Counted from the stretch's first letter, positions 6,772-13,772 are shown. The stretch is DNA of 21,165 nt from Solirubrobacteraceae bacterium (GCA_017882405.1 JADGPO010000190.1:1-21165); one strand, 5' to 3'. Notes: generated from the sequence alone by a model not told the origin. Translations and numbers: made by a program.

Positions 6772-8429
6772 CCGGCCCGCGGCGGGGCGGCCAGGTGCTG
6801 GCCGACCAGCTGGTCGCCCAGGGCTGCGAGCTGGCGTTCTGCGTACCCGGCGAGAGCTACCTGCCGCTGCTCGACGGTCTCTACGCGCACCGCTCGCGGG
6901 TGCGGGTGATCACCTGCCGCCACGAGACCGCCGCTGCCAACGCCGCCGACGCCTACGGCAAGCTCACCGGCCGGCCGGGAGTGTGCATGGTGACCCGCGG
7001 ACCGGGCGCCACCCAGGCGGCGGTGGGCGTGCACACCGCCAGCCAGGATTCGACACCGCTGGTGCTGCTGGTCGGTCAGGTGGCGTCGGGCCACCGCGGC
7101 CGCGAGGCGTTCCAGGAGATCGACTGCCAGGCGGTGTTCGGCTCGATGGCCAAGGGCGTGTTCGAGATCGACGACCCGGCGCGGATCCCCGAGATCGTGG
7201 CCGGCGCGTTCTCGCTGGCGCTCGGCGGGCGCCAGGGGCCGGTCGTGATCTCGCTGCCCGAGGACGTGCTCGCCGCCGAGACCGAGGCAGATGACGCACC
7301 GCGGGTGATCGCCCGCCAGCCGACGGCCGGCCCGGCGCAGGTGGCCGAGTTGCGCGCGCGGCTGCGGGACGCCCAGCGGCCGCTCGTGCTCGTCGGCGGC
7401 GGACCGTGGGACGGACCTTCCTGCGTGCGCCTGGCCGCCTGGGCGCGGGCCTGCGATCTGCCGGTGGCGGCATCGTTCCGCCGTCAGGACCTACTCGACA
7501 ACGAGTCTGCGAACTACGTGGGCGACGTCGGCCTGGGCATCAACCCGGCCCTCGCTCAACGGATTCGCGACTGCGACCTGCTGATCGCCGTCGGGCCGCG
7601 GCTGACGGAGATCGAGACCCAGGGCTACACACTGCCCACCCCGCCGGTGGCGCCCCAGACGCTGGTCCATGTGCACCCCGATCCCCGCGAGCTCGGCCGC
7701 GTCTACCAGCCGGCGCTGGGCATCCTCGCCGGATTGCAGTCCTTCACGGCGGCGCTGGCCGCCGACGCACGCATCGACGGCTCGCGGTGGACGGAGTGGA
7801 CGCGCGCGGCGCGAGCCGACTACGAGCGCTGGTCGGCGCTGCCGCGCGACAGCGATCGGCTCGACCTGAGCGCCGCGATCGGCCAGCTGCGCGACGCCCT
7901 CCCCGAGGACACGATCTACTGCAACGGCGCCGGCAACTACACGGTGTGGGTCCACCGCTTCACCCGCTACCGCCGGTGGGGCACTCAGCTGGCTCCGCAG
8001 AGCGGGGCGATGGGCTACGGGATCCCCGCGGCTCTGGCCGCCCAGCTGCTTCACCCCGAGCGCGCGGTGGTCGCCTTCGCCGGCGACGGCTGCTTTCAGA
8101 TGTGCGGCCAGGAGCTGGCCACGATGGTCGCCGAGCGGCTCCCGGTGCTGGTGATCGTGGCCAACAACCGTATGCTGGGGACGATCCGCATGCACCAGGA
8201 ACGCCGCTTCCCCGGCCGCGTGATGGCCACCGACCTGGTCAACCCGGACTTCGCCGGGCTGGCCCGCGCCTATGGCGCCTTCGGCGAACGGGTGGAGCAC
8301 GCCGACGAGCTGGCCGGCGCTCTGCGGCGAGCGCGGGAGGCCGACGGGCCGGCGCTGATCGAGCTGCTGACCGATCCCGACGCGCTGACGCCCACGTCGT
8401 CGCTGTCGTCGCCGGCGGCGGGGCGATGA
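6768..8429 (+). CDS. Thiamine-diphosphate-dependent enzyme, acetolactate synthase-like
   Basis: A 553-residue three-domain ThDP enzyme of the IlvB/benzoylformate-decarboxylase superfamily. CRHETAAANAADAYGKLTG holds the conserved cofactor-activating Glu (E53). The central domain runs from about 190 to 330. GDG at 439-441 with NN at 466-467 is the ThDP/Mg2+-binding motif. Family members decarboxylate 2-oxo acids or join the resulting aldehyde to a second carbonyl. No ilvN-type small subunit adjoins and the neighbours are catabolic, so biosynthetic acetolactate synthase is unlikely; an oxo-acid decarboxylase or carboligase is the better guess. The GTG at 6768 overlaps the stop of the short ORF upstream, and its own stop overlaps the cupin start (ATGA). 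These overlaps suggest one translationally coupled operon, probably under the LysR regulator. Confidence 0.88.
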   Translation: MTGPRRGGQVLADQLVAQGCELAFCVPGESYLPLLDGLYAHRSRVRVITCRHETAAANAADAYGKLTGRPGVCMVTRGPGATQAAVGVHTASQDSTPLVLLVGQVASGHRGREAFQEIDCQAVFGSMAKGVFEIDDPARIPEIVAGAFSLALGGRQGPVVISLPEDVLAAETEADDAPRVIARQPTAGPAQVAELRARLRDAQRPLVLVGGGPWDGPSCVRLAAWARACDLPVAASFRRQDLLDNESANYVGDVGLGINPALAQRIRDCDLLIAVGPRLTEIETQGYTLPTPPVAPQTLVHVHPDPRELGRVYQPALGILAGLQSFTAALAADARIDGSRWTEWTRAARADYERWSALPRDSDRLDLSAAIGQLRDALPEDTIYCNGAGNYTVWVHRFTRYRRWGTQLAPQSGAMGYGIPAALAAQLLHPERAVVAFAGDGCFQMCGQELATMVAERLPVLVIVANNRMLGTIRMHQERRFPGRVMATDLVNPDFAGLARAYGAFGERVEHADELAGALRRAREADGPALIELLTDPDALTPTSSLSSPAAGR

Positions 8430-8779
8430 GCTTCCTCTCCCTGGCCGGCGACGACGGGTTCGAGCTGGCCCCGGGCGCGATCGCCAAGGCCGTGTTCGGC
8501 GAGCGCGGGATGCTCAACGTGGTCGAGCTGCAGCCCGGCGCCGAGGTGCCGCTGCACTCGCACCCGCACGAGCAGCTCGGCCTGATCCTGAGCGGATCGA
8601 TGACGATGGTCGTCGACGGCGAAGCGCACGAGTGCGGCCTGATGGACGCCTACGTCCTGCCCGGCGGCGTGGAGCACGGCGGGACGGCCGGCCCGCAGGG
8701 AGCCACGGTGCTCGACGTGTTCGTGCCGGTGCGCGAGGACTACCGCGAGCGCGCCGAGGTCACACGCGCGCGGCCATAA
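8426..8779 (+). CDS. Small single-domain cupin
   Basis: A 117-residue cupin. HSHPHEQLGLILSG at 44-57 is the first conserved motif, with likely metal ligands H44, H46 and E49 or Q50. DAYVLPGGVEHG ends with the second-motif ligand H84. Single-domain cupins of this size serve as isomerases, dioxygenases or metabolite-binding accessory proteins. Nothing in the sequence fixes which, but the ATGA overlap with the ThDP enzyme implies a shared pathway, perhaps handling its unstable product or substrate. The last 18 residues are charged and probably disordered. The gene is convergent with, and overlaps by 20 bp, a short ORF on the other strand. Confidence 0.85.
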   Translation: MSFLSLAGDDGFELAPGAIAKAVFGERGMLNVVELQPGAEVPLHSHPHEQLGLILSGSMTMVVDGEAHECGLMDAYVLPGGVEHGGTAGPQGATVLDVFVPVREDYRERAEVTRARP

Positions 8780-8894
8780 CTTCTTTGAGGAACGGGACCA
8801 CCTGGTCGTTGACCTGTCCCGACTCCTCTGAAAGACGCCCCGGCCTCGGCCATCCAGTCGTGCTCCAGGTAGTGCCATCGCTCGCCTCGCTCAC
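8760..8894 (-). pseudogene. Short tail-like ORF (44 codons) after the epimerase, probable gene remnant
   Basis: A GTG at 8894 overlaps the epimerase stop (GTGA) and opens a frame ending EESGQVNDQVVPFLKEVMAARV at TGA 8760-8762. The first half reads more protein-like in a neighbouring frame (ERWHYLEHDWMAEAGASF), so a frameshift near 8825 is likely. The VVPFLKEVMA ending looks like the last helix of an enzyme, but I do not recognise the family. It resembles the other decayed 3' ends in this stretch. Confidence 0.35.
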
Positions 8895-9820
8895 CTGGAC
8901 GGCGCCTTTCGCAGCATCTCGATCGTCTCGGCGACCCCGTCTCGCAGCGGCGTGGTCACGGGGTCGACAGCGGCCATGTCCTCGGGCAGCGGAAGCTCCA
9001 CGTCCTGCTTGAAGGTGATCGTCCCGGCGGCCTCGGGGACGGCCGCCTCGATCGCCGCGATCACGTCGGTCACGTGCTCGGAGGGCCCGCCGAGGTTGCG
9101 CACCGGAGCGCCCTCGCCTGAGCCGGCCGAGCGGGCGCCCTTGATCAACAGCCCGGCGGCGTCGGGCGCGTACTGGAACTGCGCCCGGCCCCCGAACGGG
9201 ATCTCGTAGGTCTCACCGGCCGCCGCGGCGGCCATCGCCAGCGTCGGCCCGGCGGTCAGCCCGTGATCGCGGCCCGGCCCGTAGACGATGTGCGGGCGCA
9301 GCCCGACGCTGGCCAGCCCGACGTCGTGCCAGTAAACGCGCGCGGCCCCCTCGTTGGCGAGCTTGTGCACGCCGTAGTGGTTGAGCGGGTGACCATCGGC
9401 ATCCTCGCCCACCCGCACGCCGTCGGCGCGGTCGTAGGCCGCCGCCGAGCTGGCATAGGAGACGCCCTGCACATCGCCCCGGCTCGCCGCCTCGAAGACG
9501 TTCACCGTGCCGACGACGTTGACCAGCGCTCCGCGCGGAGGGTCGGCCTTGGCGATCGGCAACAGCAGCGCGGCGAGGTGGACGATGTGGGTGATTCGCT
9601 CGCCCGAGACCGCCCCTGCCAGCGCGTCCAGGTCGGTCACGTCGCCGCGCATGAAGCGCACGCCGGCCAGCTCCTCCGCGCCCATCACCAGCTCCAGCCG
9701 CCGGTGGTCCCCCCCCAGGTCGAACGCGATCACCTCGTGGCCCTCGTGCACCAGCTGACGGCACGTCCACGCGCCGATGGCGCCCAGTGCTCCCGTGATC
9801 AGCCAATGCTCGTCAGACAT
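8891..9820 (-). CDS. NAD-dependent epimerase/dehydratase family protein (extended SDR)
   Basis: A 309-residue extended SDR. GALGAIG at 10-16 is the GxxGxxG dinucleotide loop, D34 at the end of the second strand favours NAD, S124/S125 contain the catalytic Ser, and YGVHK gives Y149 and K153. LRPHIVYGPGRDHGLTAGPT is the usual substrate-domain entry. Family members epimerise, dehydrate or oxidise sugar nucleotides or sugar acids. The adjacent aldehyde dehydrogenase remnant and SDR would fit a sugar-acid or related oxidative pathway, but the substrate is not determined. The ATG at 9820 lies inside the last codons of the aldehyde dehydrogenase remnant (overlap ATGTCTGA), suggesting former translational coupling. 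There is no strong ribosome site of its own. Confidence 0.88.
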   Translation of the reverse strand: MSDEHWLITGALGAIGAWTCRQLVHEGHEVIAFDLGGDHRRLELVMGAEELAGVRFMRGDVTDLDALAGAVSGERITHIVHLAALLLPIAKADPPRGALVNVVGTVNVFEAASRGDVQGVSYASSAAAYDRADGVRVGEDADGHPLNHYGVHKLANEGAARVYWHDVGLASVGLRPHIVYGPGRDHGLTAGPTLAMAAAAAGETYEIPFGGRAQFQYAPDAAGLLIKGARSAGSGEGAPVRNLGGPSEHVTDVIAAIEAAVPEAAGTITFKQDVELPLPEDMAAVDPVTTPLRDGVAETIEMLRKAPSR

Positions 9821-9992
9821 CTTGGTAGACCGTGATCTCCTCGGTGTAGAACTCGTGCGCCGCCGATCCCTGCTCGTGGGGGCCGAACCCGAGTCCTTGG
9901 TCCCCCCGAAGGGTACGTGGACATCGGTGCCGGCGGTCGGCGAGTTGACGTGCAGGATCCCGGACTCCAGCTCGCTAGTAAGTCGCGCGACC
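9813..9992 (-). pseudogene. C-terminal remnant of an aldehyde dehydrogenase, frameshifted
   Basis: On the minus strand about 55 codons match the end of aldehyde dehydrogenases: ARLTSELESGILHVN, SPTAGTDVHVPFGGTKDSG, then after a one-base loss FGPHEQGSAAHEFYTEEITVYQDV. The shift falls in the CCC run at 9888-9890, where one extra C on the plus strand would restore the frame. The form NSPTAGT...PFGGxKxSG is close to 2-oxoglutarate-semialdehyde dehydrogenase-like enzymes. The catalytic Cys and Glu and the cofactor domain are all absent, so it cannot be active. Homology begins essentially at the stop codon of the upstream SDR, and the remnant's own stop overlaps the epimerase start. This points to a deletion that removed about 90% of a gene once standing between these two. 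Confidence 0.72.
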
Positions 9993-10694
9993 GCCGGAGA
10001 CGTCGAACACGCCCGCGGTCGAGAACGTGCACTGCTCGGAGGCGAGGTACTCGATCAGCGCCGCCACCTCGTCGGGCTGTCCCATCCGGCCCATCGGGAT
10101 CCGGCTGACCATGTACTGGACGTGCTCCTCGCTCATGTCGCCGAGCATCTGACCGTCGATCACCGCGGGGGTCACGCAGTTGACCAGCACGCCGGTCTGG
10201 GCCAGATCCTTGCCGATCGACTTGGTCATGGCGATCACCGCCGCCTTGGACGCCGAGTAGGCGCCGGCCATCGGGTTGCCCTCCTTACCGGCGATCGAGG
10301 CCACGTTGACGATCCGCCCGTAGCCGCGGGGGACCATCACCCGAGCGGCGGCGCGGTTGGCCCAGAACACGCCGTCGCAGTTGATCGCCAGCACCCTGCG
10401 CCACTCCTCGTCGGGCACGTCCACAGTCGCCAGCGAGTCGCCGGTCACGCCGGCGGCGCACACCAGGATGCCCAGCGGGCCCAGCTCCGACTCGGTCCTC
10501 GCCACCGCCTGATCGACGTCCGCCGACGCGCGCACGTCGCCGGTCAGCGAAAGCACGCCCTCGACAGCGGACGCCTGCAGGTCGAGCGTCGCCACCCGGG
10601 CGCCGCCGGCCTGCAGACGGGCGACGACCGCGCCGCCGATGTCGCCGGCGCCGCCGGTGACCAGCGCCGTGCGACCCTCGAGCTTGGCGCTCAT
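9975..10694 (-). CDS. Short-chain dehydrogenase/reductase (FabG-like)
   Basis: A 239-residue classical SDR. TGGAGDIG at 13-20 binds the cofactor, D38 (TLDLQ) suggests NAD, CAAG is at 79-82, S133 is the catalytic Ser, and YSASK gives Y146 and K150. The C-terminus TAGVFDVSGGRATY is a characteristic complete ending for FabG-like SDRs, so the gene is intact even though the following gene is wrecked. The ATG at 10694 overlaps the stop of a tautomerase-like remnant (ATGA); the frame is open further upstream but without homology. The setting suggests a catabolic alcohol or hydroxy-acid dehydrogenase rather than fatty-acid synthesis. Confidence 0.9.
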   Translation of the reverse strand: MSAKLEGRTALVTGGAGDIGGAVVARLQAGGARVATLDLQASAVEGVLSLTGDVRASADVDQAVARTESELGPLGILVCAAGVTGDSLATVDVPDEEWRRVLAINCDGVFWANRAAARVMVPRGYGRIVNVASIAGKEGNPMAGAYSASKAAVIAMTKSIGKDLAQTGVLVNCVTPAVIDGQMLGDMSEEHVQYMVSRIPMGRMGQPDEVAALIEYLASEQCTFSTAGVFDVSGGRATY

Positions 10695-10855
10695 CCGAGC
10701 GGCTTGCCGACGAGGCCCCACTGCTTGGGCGGCAGCCCAGTGACCACCACCCACGTCTCGTCGCGGATCTTCTCGGAGGTGCACTCCACGACCGCGTCGG
10801 TCACTTTCTCGATCAGCTTTCGGGACGGTCTCGTCGTTGACGTGGCTGTCGACAC
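10691..10855 (-). pseudogene. N-terminally truncated tautomerase remnant
   Basis: The frame RKLIEKVTDAVVECTSEKI continues RDETWVVVTGLPPKQWGLVG to KPLG and a stop. This matches the helix, second strand and WG-type ending of 4-oxalocrotonate-tautomerase-like proteins. The start region with the catalytic Pro1 and first strand is missing. A GTG at 10855 gives a 54-residue frame beginning VSTATSTTRPSRKLIEK, but a better continuation (VNDETVP before KLIEK) lies in another frame, implying an extra A near 10817-10820. Without Pro1 it should be inactive. It starts right at the stop codon of the ATP-grasp gene (TAGTG), and its stop overlaps the SDR start. The same architecture is seen in the aldehyde dehydrogenase remnant. 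Confidence 0.6.
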
Positions 10856-11835
10856 TAGACGATCTCGCGGCCCGTGGGGCGCATCTCGGAGTCGAGCTCC
10901 AGCTGCCAGAAGTAGCGCGTAAACGTCACCCCGGGCCTGAAGTCGCCCACGTGGGGCTCGATCCGCTCGCCGCGGGCGATGCGGACGATCAGCTCGGGGT
11001 AGGTCTGGCCGGGCAGGGCGGCGTACAGGTGCGCCGGGCAGGCGCCCCCGAAGCGGGTGTTGACGTCGGTGATGCCCAGGCCGATCTCGGCGTCGCGGAA
11101 CGCCTGCACGGTGCAGGGCCCCCGGCAGCCCAGCGCCTCCACCACGCGCCGCCCGAGATCTATCAGCTCCTCGTCGGCGATCGTCGTGCCCTTGATCGAC
11201 TCGCCTCCCCGGGACTCGATCATCGTGCGCGGGATGACGTTCAGGCAGCGGCCGTCGAGATCCGACATGCAGTCCATCGACAACTCGGGGCCCTGCATCG
11301 CGCGCTGCAGCATCGCCGGCTCACGGATGTAGGCGGCCAGGAACTCGGCCTCGCGCTCGTCGGCGGCGTGGAAGATCGAGCGGGCGCCCGAGCCCCAGCG
11401 CGGCTTGACCATCACCGGGTAGCTGTCCGGAGCCACGCCGGGCAGCACGGTGGGCGGCGAGGGCAGGCCGAGGCGCTCCAGCAGCAGGTGGGTCTCGTAT
11501 TTGTCGAAAGTAGCCCGGGCGACGTCGCCGTCGGGGACGAAGGCCGGCAGCTGGCCGGCGGTCCGGGCGTAACCGAGGATCTCCAGGTCCAGGTCGGTGA
11601 GCGGCACCACCGCCCCCACCCTGAACTCCTCGCACAGCTCCTGCAACGCGGGAACGTACCCCGGATCGTCGAAGCGCGGCACCGAGCGCCGGTGCAGCGC
11701 GGCGTACTGGGCAGGCGCCAGCGGGTTGGGATCGGCGGCGATCGTGGTGGCGTGCTGCGCAAACGCCGAGACCAGCGCGAAGCGCTTGCCGACGCCCGTC
11801 AGCAGGATGGCTACGTCTGCCTCGGAGGCTGCCAT
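10855..11835 (-). CDS. ATP-grasp enzyme, carbamoyl-phosphate-synthase-like
   Basis: A 326-residue ATP-grasp protein beginning MAASEADVAILLTGVGKRF, the pre-ATP-grasp fold seen in CarB-like single-domain ligases. YPVMVKPRWGSGARSI is the ATP-binding lysine/glycine loop. MQGPELSMDCMSDLDGR and DVNTRFGGACPAHLYAAL are the metal-binding region, with Asn and Asp/Glu as expected. Family members join a carboxylate to an amine or thiol through an acyl phosphate. Its 25-bp overlap with the sugar transferase and the nearby glycosyltransferases suggest it modifies a surface sugar or its precursor, for example by adding an amino acid; this is inference. The start at 11835 has GGGAG upstream. Confidence 0.82.
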   Translation of the reverse strand: MAASEADVAILLTGVGKRFALVSAFAQHATTIAADPNPLAPAQYAALHRRSVPRFDDPGYVPALQELCEEFRVGAVVPLTDLDLEILGYARTAGQLPAFVPDGDVARATFDKYETHLLLERLGLPSPPTVLPGVAPDSYPVMVKPRWGSGARSIFHAADEREAEFLAAYIREPAMLQRAMQGPELSMDCMSDLDGRCLNVIPRTMIESRGGESIKGTTIADEELIDLGRRVVEALGCRGPCTVQAFRDAEIGLGITDVNTRFGGACPAHLYAALPGQTYPELIVRIARGERIEPHVGDFRPGVTFTRYFWQLELDSEMRPTGREIV

Positions 11836-12428
11836 CCGCCCGTCGCTCCCTTGTAGATGCCGCCGCCGCTGAGCACCGAGCGCACCGTCCGCTTGAGAAT
11901 CTCCAAGTCCAGGGCAAGCGACCGGTGCTCGACGTACCAGAGGTCGAGCTCGATCCGTTCGGGCCACGGCAGCGAGGCGCGGCCGTTGACCTGGGCCCAG
12001 CCGGTGATCCCCGGCTTGACGGCCAGGCGGCCGCGCTGGCGCGGCGTGTAGGCGTCGACCTGGCCCTTGAGCGTGGGCCGCGGGCCGACGACCGACATCT
12101 CGCCGCGGGCCACGTTCCACAGGTTGGGCAGCTCGTCGAGCGAGGTCCGGCGCAGCAGCCCGCCCAGCCGGGTGATGCGGCTGTCGCCGGCGGCGATCGC
12201 CAGGCCTTCGCCCTGGAACTCGGCCCCGGCGACCATCGTGCGCAGCTTGTAGATCTCAAACAGCTCACCATCGCGTCCGACGCGGGTCTGGCGATATATC
12301 GGATCGCCCGGCGACTCCAGGCGGACGGCCAGCGCCACCAGCGCCACCAGCGGGGCGCAGAGCACCGAGCCGATCCCGCCCACGAGCAGGTCGAAGGTCC
12401 GTCTGACGATGTCCTGCCAGGGCCGCAC
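11811..12428 (-). CDS. Polyprenyl-phosphate sugar-1-phosphate transferase (initiating phosphoglycosyl transferase)
   Basis: A 205-residue monotopic phosphoglycosyl transferase of the WcaJ/WbaP/PglC catalytic-domain type, without the multi-span N-terminal domain. RRTFDLLVGGIGSVLCAPLVALVAL at 9-33 is the re-entrant membrane helix. YRQTRVGRDGELFEIYKLRTM follows, then RRTSLDELPNLWNV with the catalytic Asp-Glu pair (D98, E99), SVVGPRP, and KPGITGWAQVNGR. It moves a sugar-1-phosphate onto undecaprenyl phosphate at the inner face of the membrane, the first step of many exopolysaccharide or glycan pathways. The GTG at 12428 is chosen because a TAGGGT -10-like box ends 8 bases upstream and homology begins there. 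The frame is open far upstream only as a shadow of the divergent GT2 gene. Confidence 0.9.
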   Translation of the reverse strand: MRPWQDIVRRTFDLLVGGIGSVLCAPLVALVALAVRLESPGDPIYRQTRVGRDGELFEIYKLRTMVAGAEFQGEGLAIAAGDSRITRLGGLLRRTSLDELPNLWNVARGEMSVVGPRPTLKGQVDAYTPRQRGRLAVKPGITGWAQVNGRASLPWPERIELDLWYVEHRSLALDLEILKRTVRSVLSGGGIYKGATGGWQPPRQT

Positions 12429-12436
12429 GGCAACGC

Positions 12437-12460
12437 ACCCTAGCCACCCCGAAGTACTGT
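12437..12460. promoter_or_regulatory. Back-to-back -10 elements of two divergent leaderless genes
   Basis: On the plus strand TACTGT at 12455-12460 ends 7 bases before the GTG at 12468. On the minus strand TAGGGT at 12442-12437 ends 8 bases before the GTG at 12428. Both fit TAnnnT -10 boxes at leaderless spacing, and neither gene has a ribosome site. The whole divergent promoter fits within 39 bp, so the -35 regions would lie inside the opposite gene's coding start. Confidence 0.45.
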
Positions 12461-12467
12461 TGGCGGC

Positions 12468-13598
12468 GTGGTCGTCGTGCAGGTCCTGTTCTGGGTTTCG
12501 CTGGCCGGGCTGCTGTGGACCCAGGCGATCTACTCGCTGTTCGCCGCCGCCGTGGCGCGGCTGCACCCGCGGCGGGTGCGCAAGGGCGACTTCGCGCCGG
12601 CGGTGAGCGTGATCGTGGCCGCCCACGACGAGGAGGACGTGATCGTGGCGCGCCTCCACAACCTGCTCGAGCTTGATTACCCATCGGAGCTGGTGGAGAT
12701 CGTGGTCGCCTCCGATGCTTCCACCGACCGCACCGACGAGCTCGTCGCCGCGCTCGCCGACGTCCACCCGCGGGTGCGGCTGCTGGCGGGGCCGCGCAGC
12801 GGCAAGGTCGCGGCCCAGAACCGAGCGGTGGGGGCCACCACCGGAGAGGTGATCGCCTTCTCGGACGCCAACACCCGCTGGGATCCGGACGCGCTGCGCC
12901 AGCTGGTGGCCAACTTCGCCGACCCGGCGGTCGGATACGTATGCGGGCGTCTGGCGCTGGAGCGCGCCGACGGCACCAACCGCGAGGGCGTCTACTGGCG
13001 CTTCGAGCTGTGGCAGCGCGCCTCGGAGTCGGCGATGGGCTCGATCACGGCCGGCAACGGCGGCATCTACGCGGTGCGCCGGGCCGACTACATCGAGACC
13101 GCCGCGCACATCGGCCACGACCTGGGGCTGCCCTACCGGATGGCGCAGCGGGGACGGCGTGCCGTCTATGACCCGCAGGCGGTCGCCTGGGAGAAGCCCG
13201 CGCGCGACTCGGAGGACGAGTTCGCGCGCAAGGTCCGGATGCACGCGCAGGTGTGGCGACACGTCCTCTCGGGCGACATGCTGCGCGGCGGCGGCGCGCT
13301 GTACCTGCTGCAGATCGTCTCCCACCGGCTGTTGCGCTACGGCAGCGGCATCCTGCACATCGTGCTGCTGGTCTGCTCGATCGTGCTGGCGGGACACGGG
13401 CTCGTCTACGCGATCGTGCTGGGGCTGCAGGTTGCCGGGCTGCTGCTGGCGCTCGCCGGACGGCTGCGCCTACCGGTGCCCGGCGCCGCGCTGGCCTACT
13501 ACTACCTGCTGGTGACGCTGGCCACGCTCGCCGGCCTCGTGCGCTACGCCCGCGTGGGCGTTCCGGTGGTGTGGGAGCAGGCCGAGGGCACCAGATGA
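12468..13598 (+). CDS. Membrane-anchored GT2 glycosyltransferase
   Basis: A 376-residue processive-type GT2 enzyme. A transmembrane helix lies at about 3-27 and the catalytic GT-A domain at 45-265. VSVIVAAHDEED starts the fold, VVASDASTDRT binds the nucleotide, FSDANT (D133) is the DxD-type motif, GHDLGLPYRM (D218) replaces the usual ED, and QVWRH (Q261-R264) corresponds to QxxRW. About three helices follow between 280 and 360. Relatives extend polysaccharides from nucleotide sugars at the cytoplasmic membrane. A GTG at 12477 is a possible later start. Its position opposite the sugar transferase suggests one exopolysaccharide locus transcribed both ways. Confidence 0.88.
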   Translation: MVVVQVLFWVSLAGLLWTQAIYSLFAAAVARLHPRRVRKGDFAPAVSVIVAAHDEEDVIVARLHNLLELDYPSELVEIVVASDASTDRTDELVAALADVHPRVRLLAGPRSGKVAAQNRAVGATTGEVIAFSDANTRWDPDALRQLVANFADPAVGYVCGRLALERADGTNREGVYWRFELWQRASESAMGSITAGNGGIYAVRRADYIETAAHIGHDLGLPYRMAQRGRRAVYDPQAVAWEKPARDSEDEFARKVRMHAQVWRHVLSGDMLRGGGALYLLQIVSHRLLRYGSGILHIVLLVCSIVLAGHGLVYAIVLGLQVAGLLLALAGRLRLPVPGAALAYYYLLVTLATLAGLVRYARVGVPVVWEQAEGTR

Positions 13599-13726
13599 GC
13601 ACGACCAGGGCGGTCGGCCTCGGCGAAGACTTCGGCTCGCCCTCGGGTGCGTTGATCTCGCGCGCGGATATCCAGACGCCTGTCACTGGCGTCAGCGCTT
13701 GTCTTCGGCGATTCAGAGGCATATGA
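13595..13726 (+). CDS. Short ORF (43 aa) coupled to the GT2 gene, unknown
   Basis: The ATG at 13595 overlaps the GT2 stop (ATGA). The frame begins MSTTRAVGLGEDFGSPSGAL and ends in ...TGVSACLRRFRGI. There is no recognisable family. The second half overlaps an inverted repeat and the promoter of the next operon, so the peptide may be the 5' remnant of a longer gene or a fortuitous frame. Confidence 0.25.
   Translation: MSTTRAVGLGEDFGSPSGALISRADIQTPVTGVSACLRRFRGI
13675..13693. promoter_or_regulatory. Inverted repeat GACGCC-N7-GGCGTC before the MauE-fusion promoter
   Basis: Perfect 6-base arms ending 5 bases before the -35 of the promoter at 13699-13727, a usual place for an activator or repressor site. 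It could also form a weak hairpin ending the GT2 transcript. Confidence 0.35.
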
Positions 13727-13727
13727 T
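13699..13727 (+). promoter_or_regulatory. Sigma-70-type promoter of the MauE-fusion/Cys-rich operon
   Basis: TTGTCT (13699-13704) and TATGAT (13722-13727) are separated by exactly 17 bp. The -10 matches TATAAT at 5 of 6 positions and the -35 matches TTGACA at 4 of 6. Transcription would begin near 13734, giving a leader of about 39 bases before the GTG at 13773. Confidence 0.55.
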
Positions 13728-13772
13728 CACGCCGGTGGGGAATCGGGGCCCTGGTAACGAGACCGTGATCGA

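Noticed and set aside
6768..8429. Biosynthetic acetolactate synthase large subunit (ilvB)
   Set aside because: There is no small subunit or branched-chain genes nearby, and the operon contains a cupin under a LysR regulator.
9777..10922. A 381-codon plus-strand open frame opposite the SDR and tautomerase remnant
   Set aside because: Its residues mirror the codons of the minus-strand SDR and it shows no motif. It is a GC-driven shadow.
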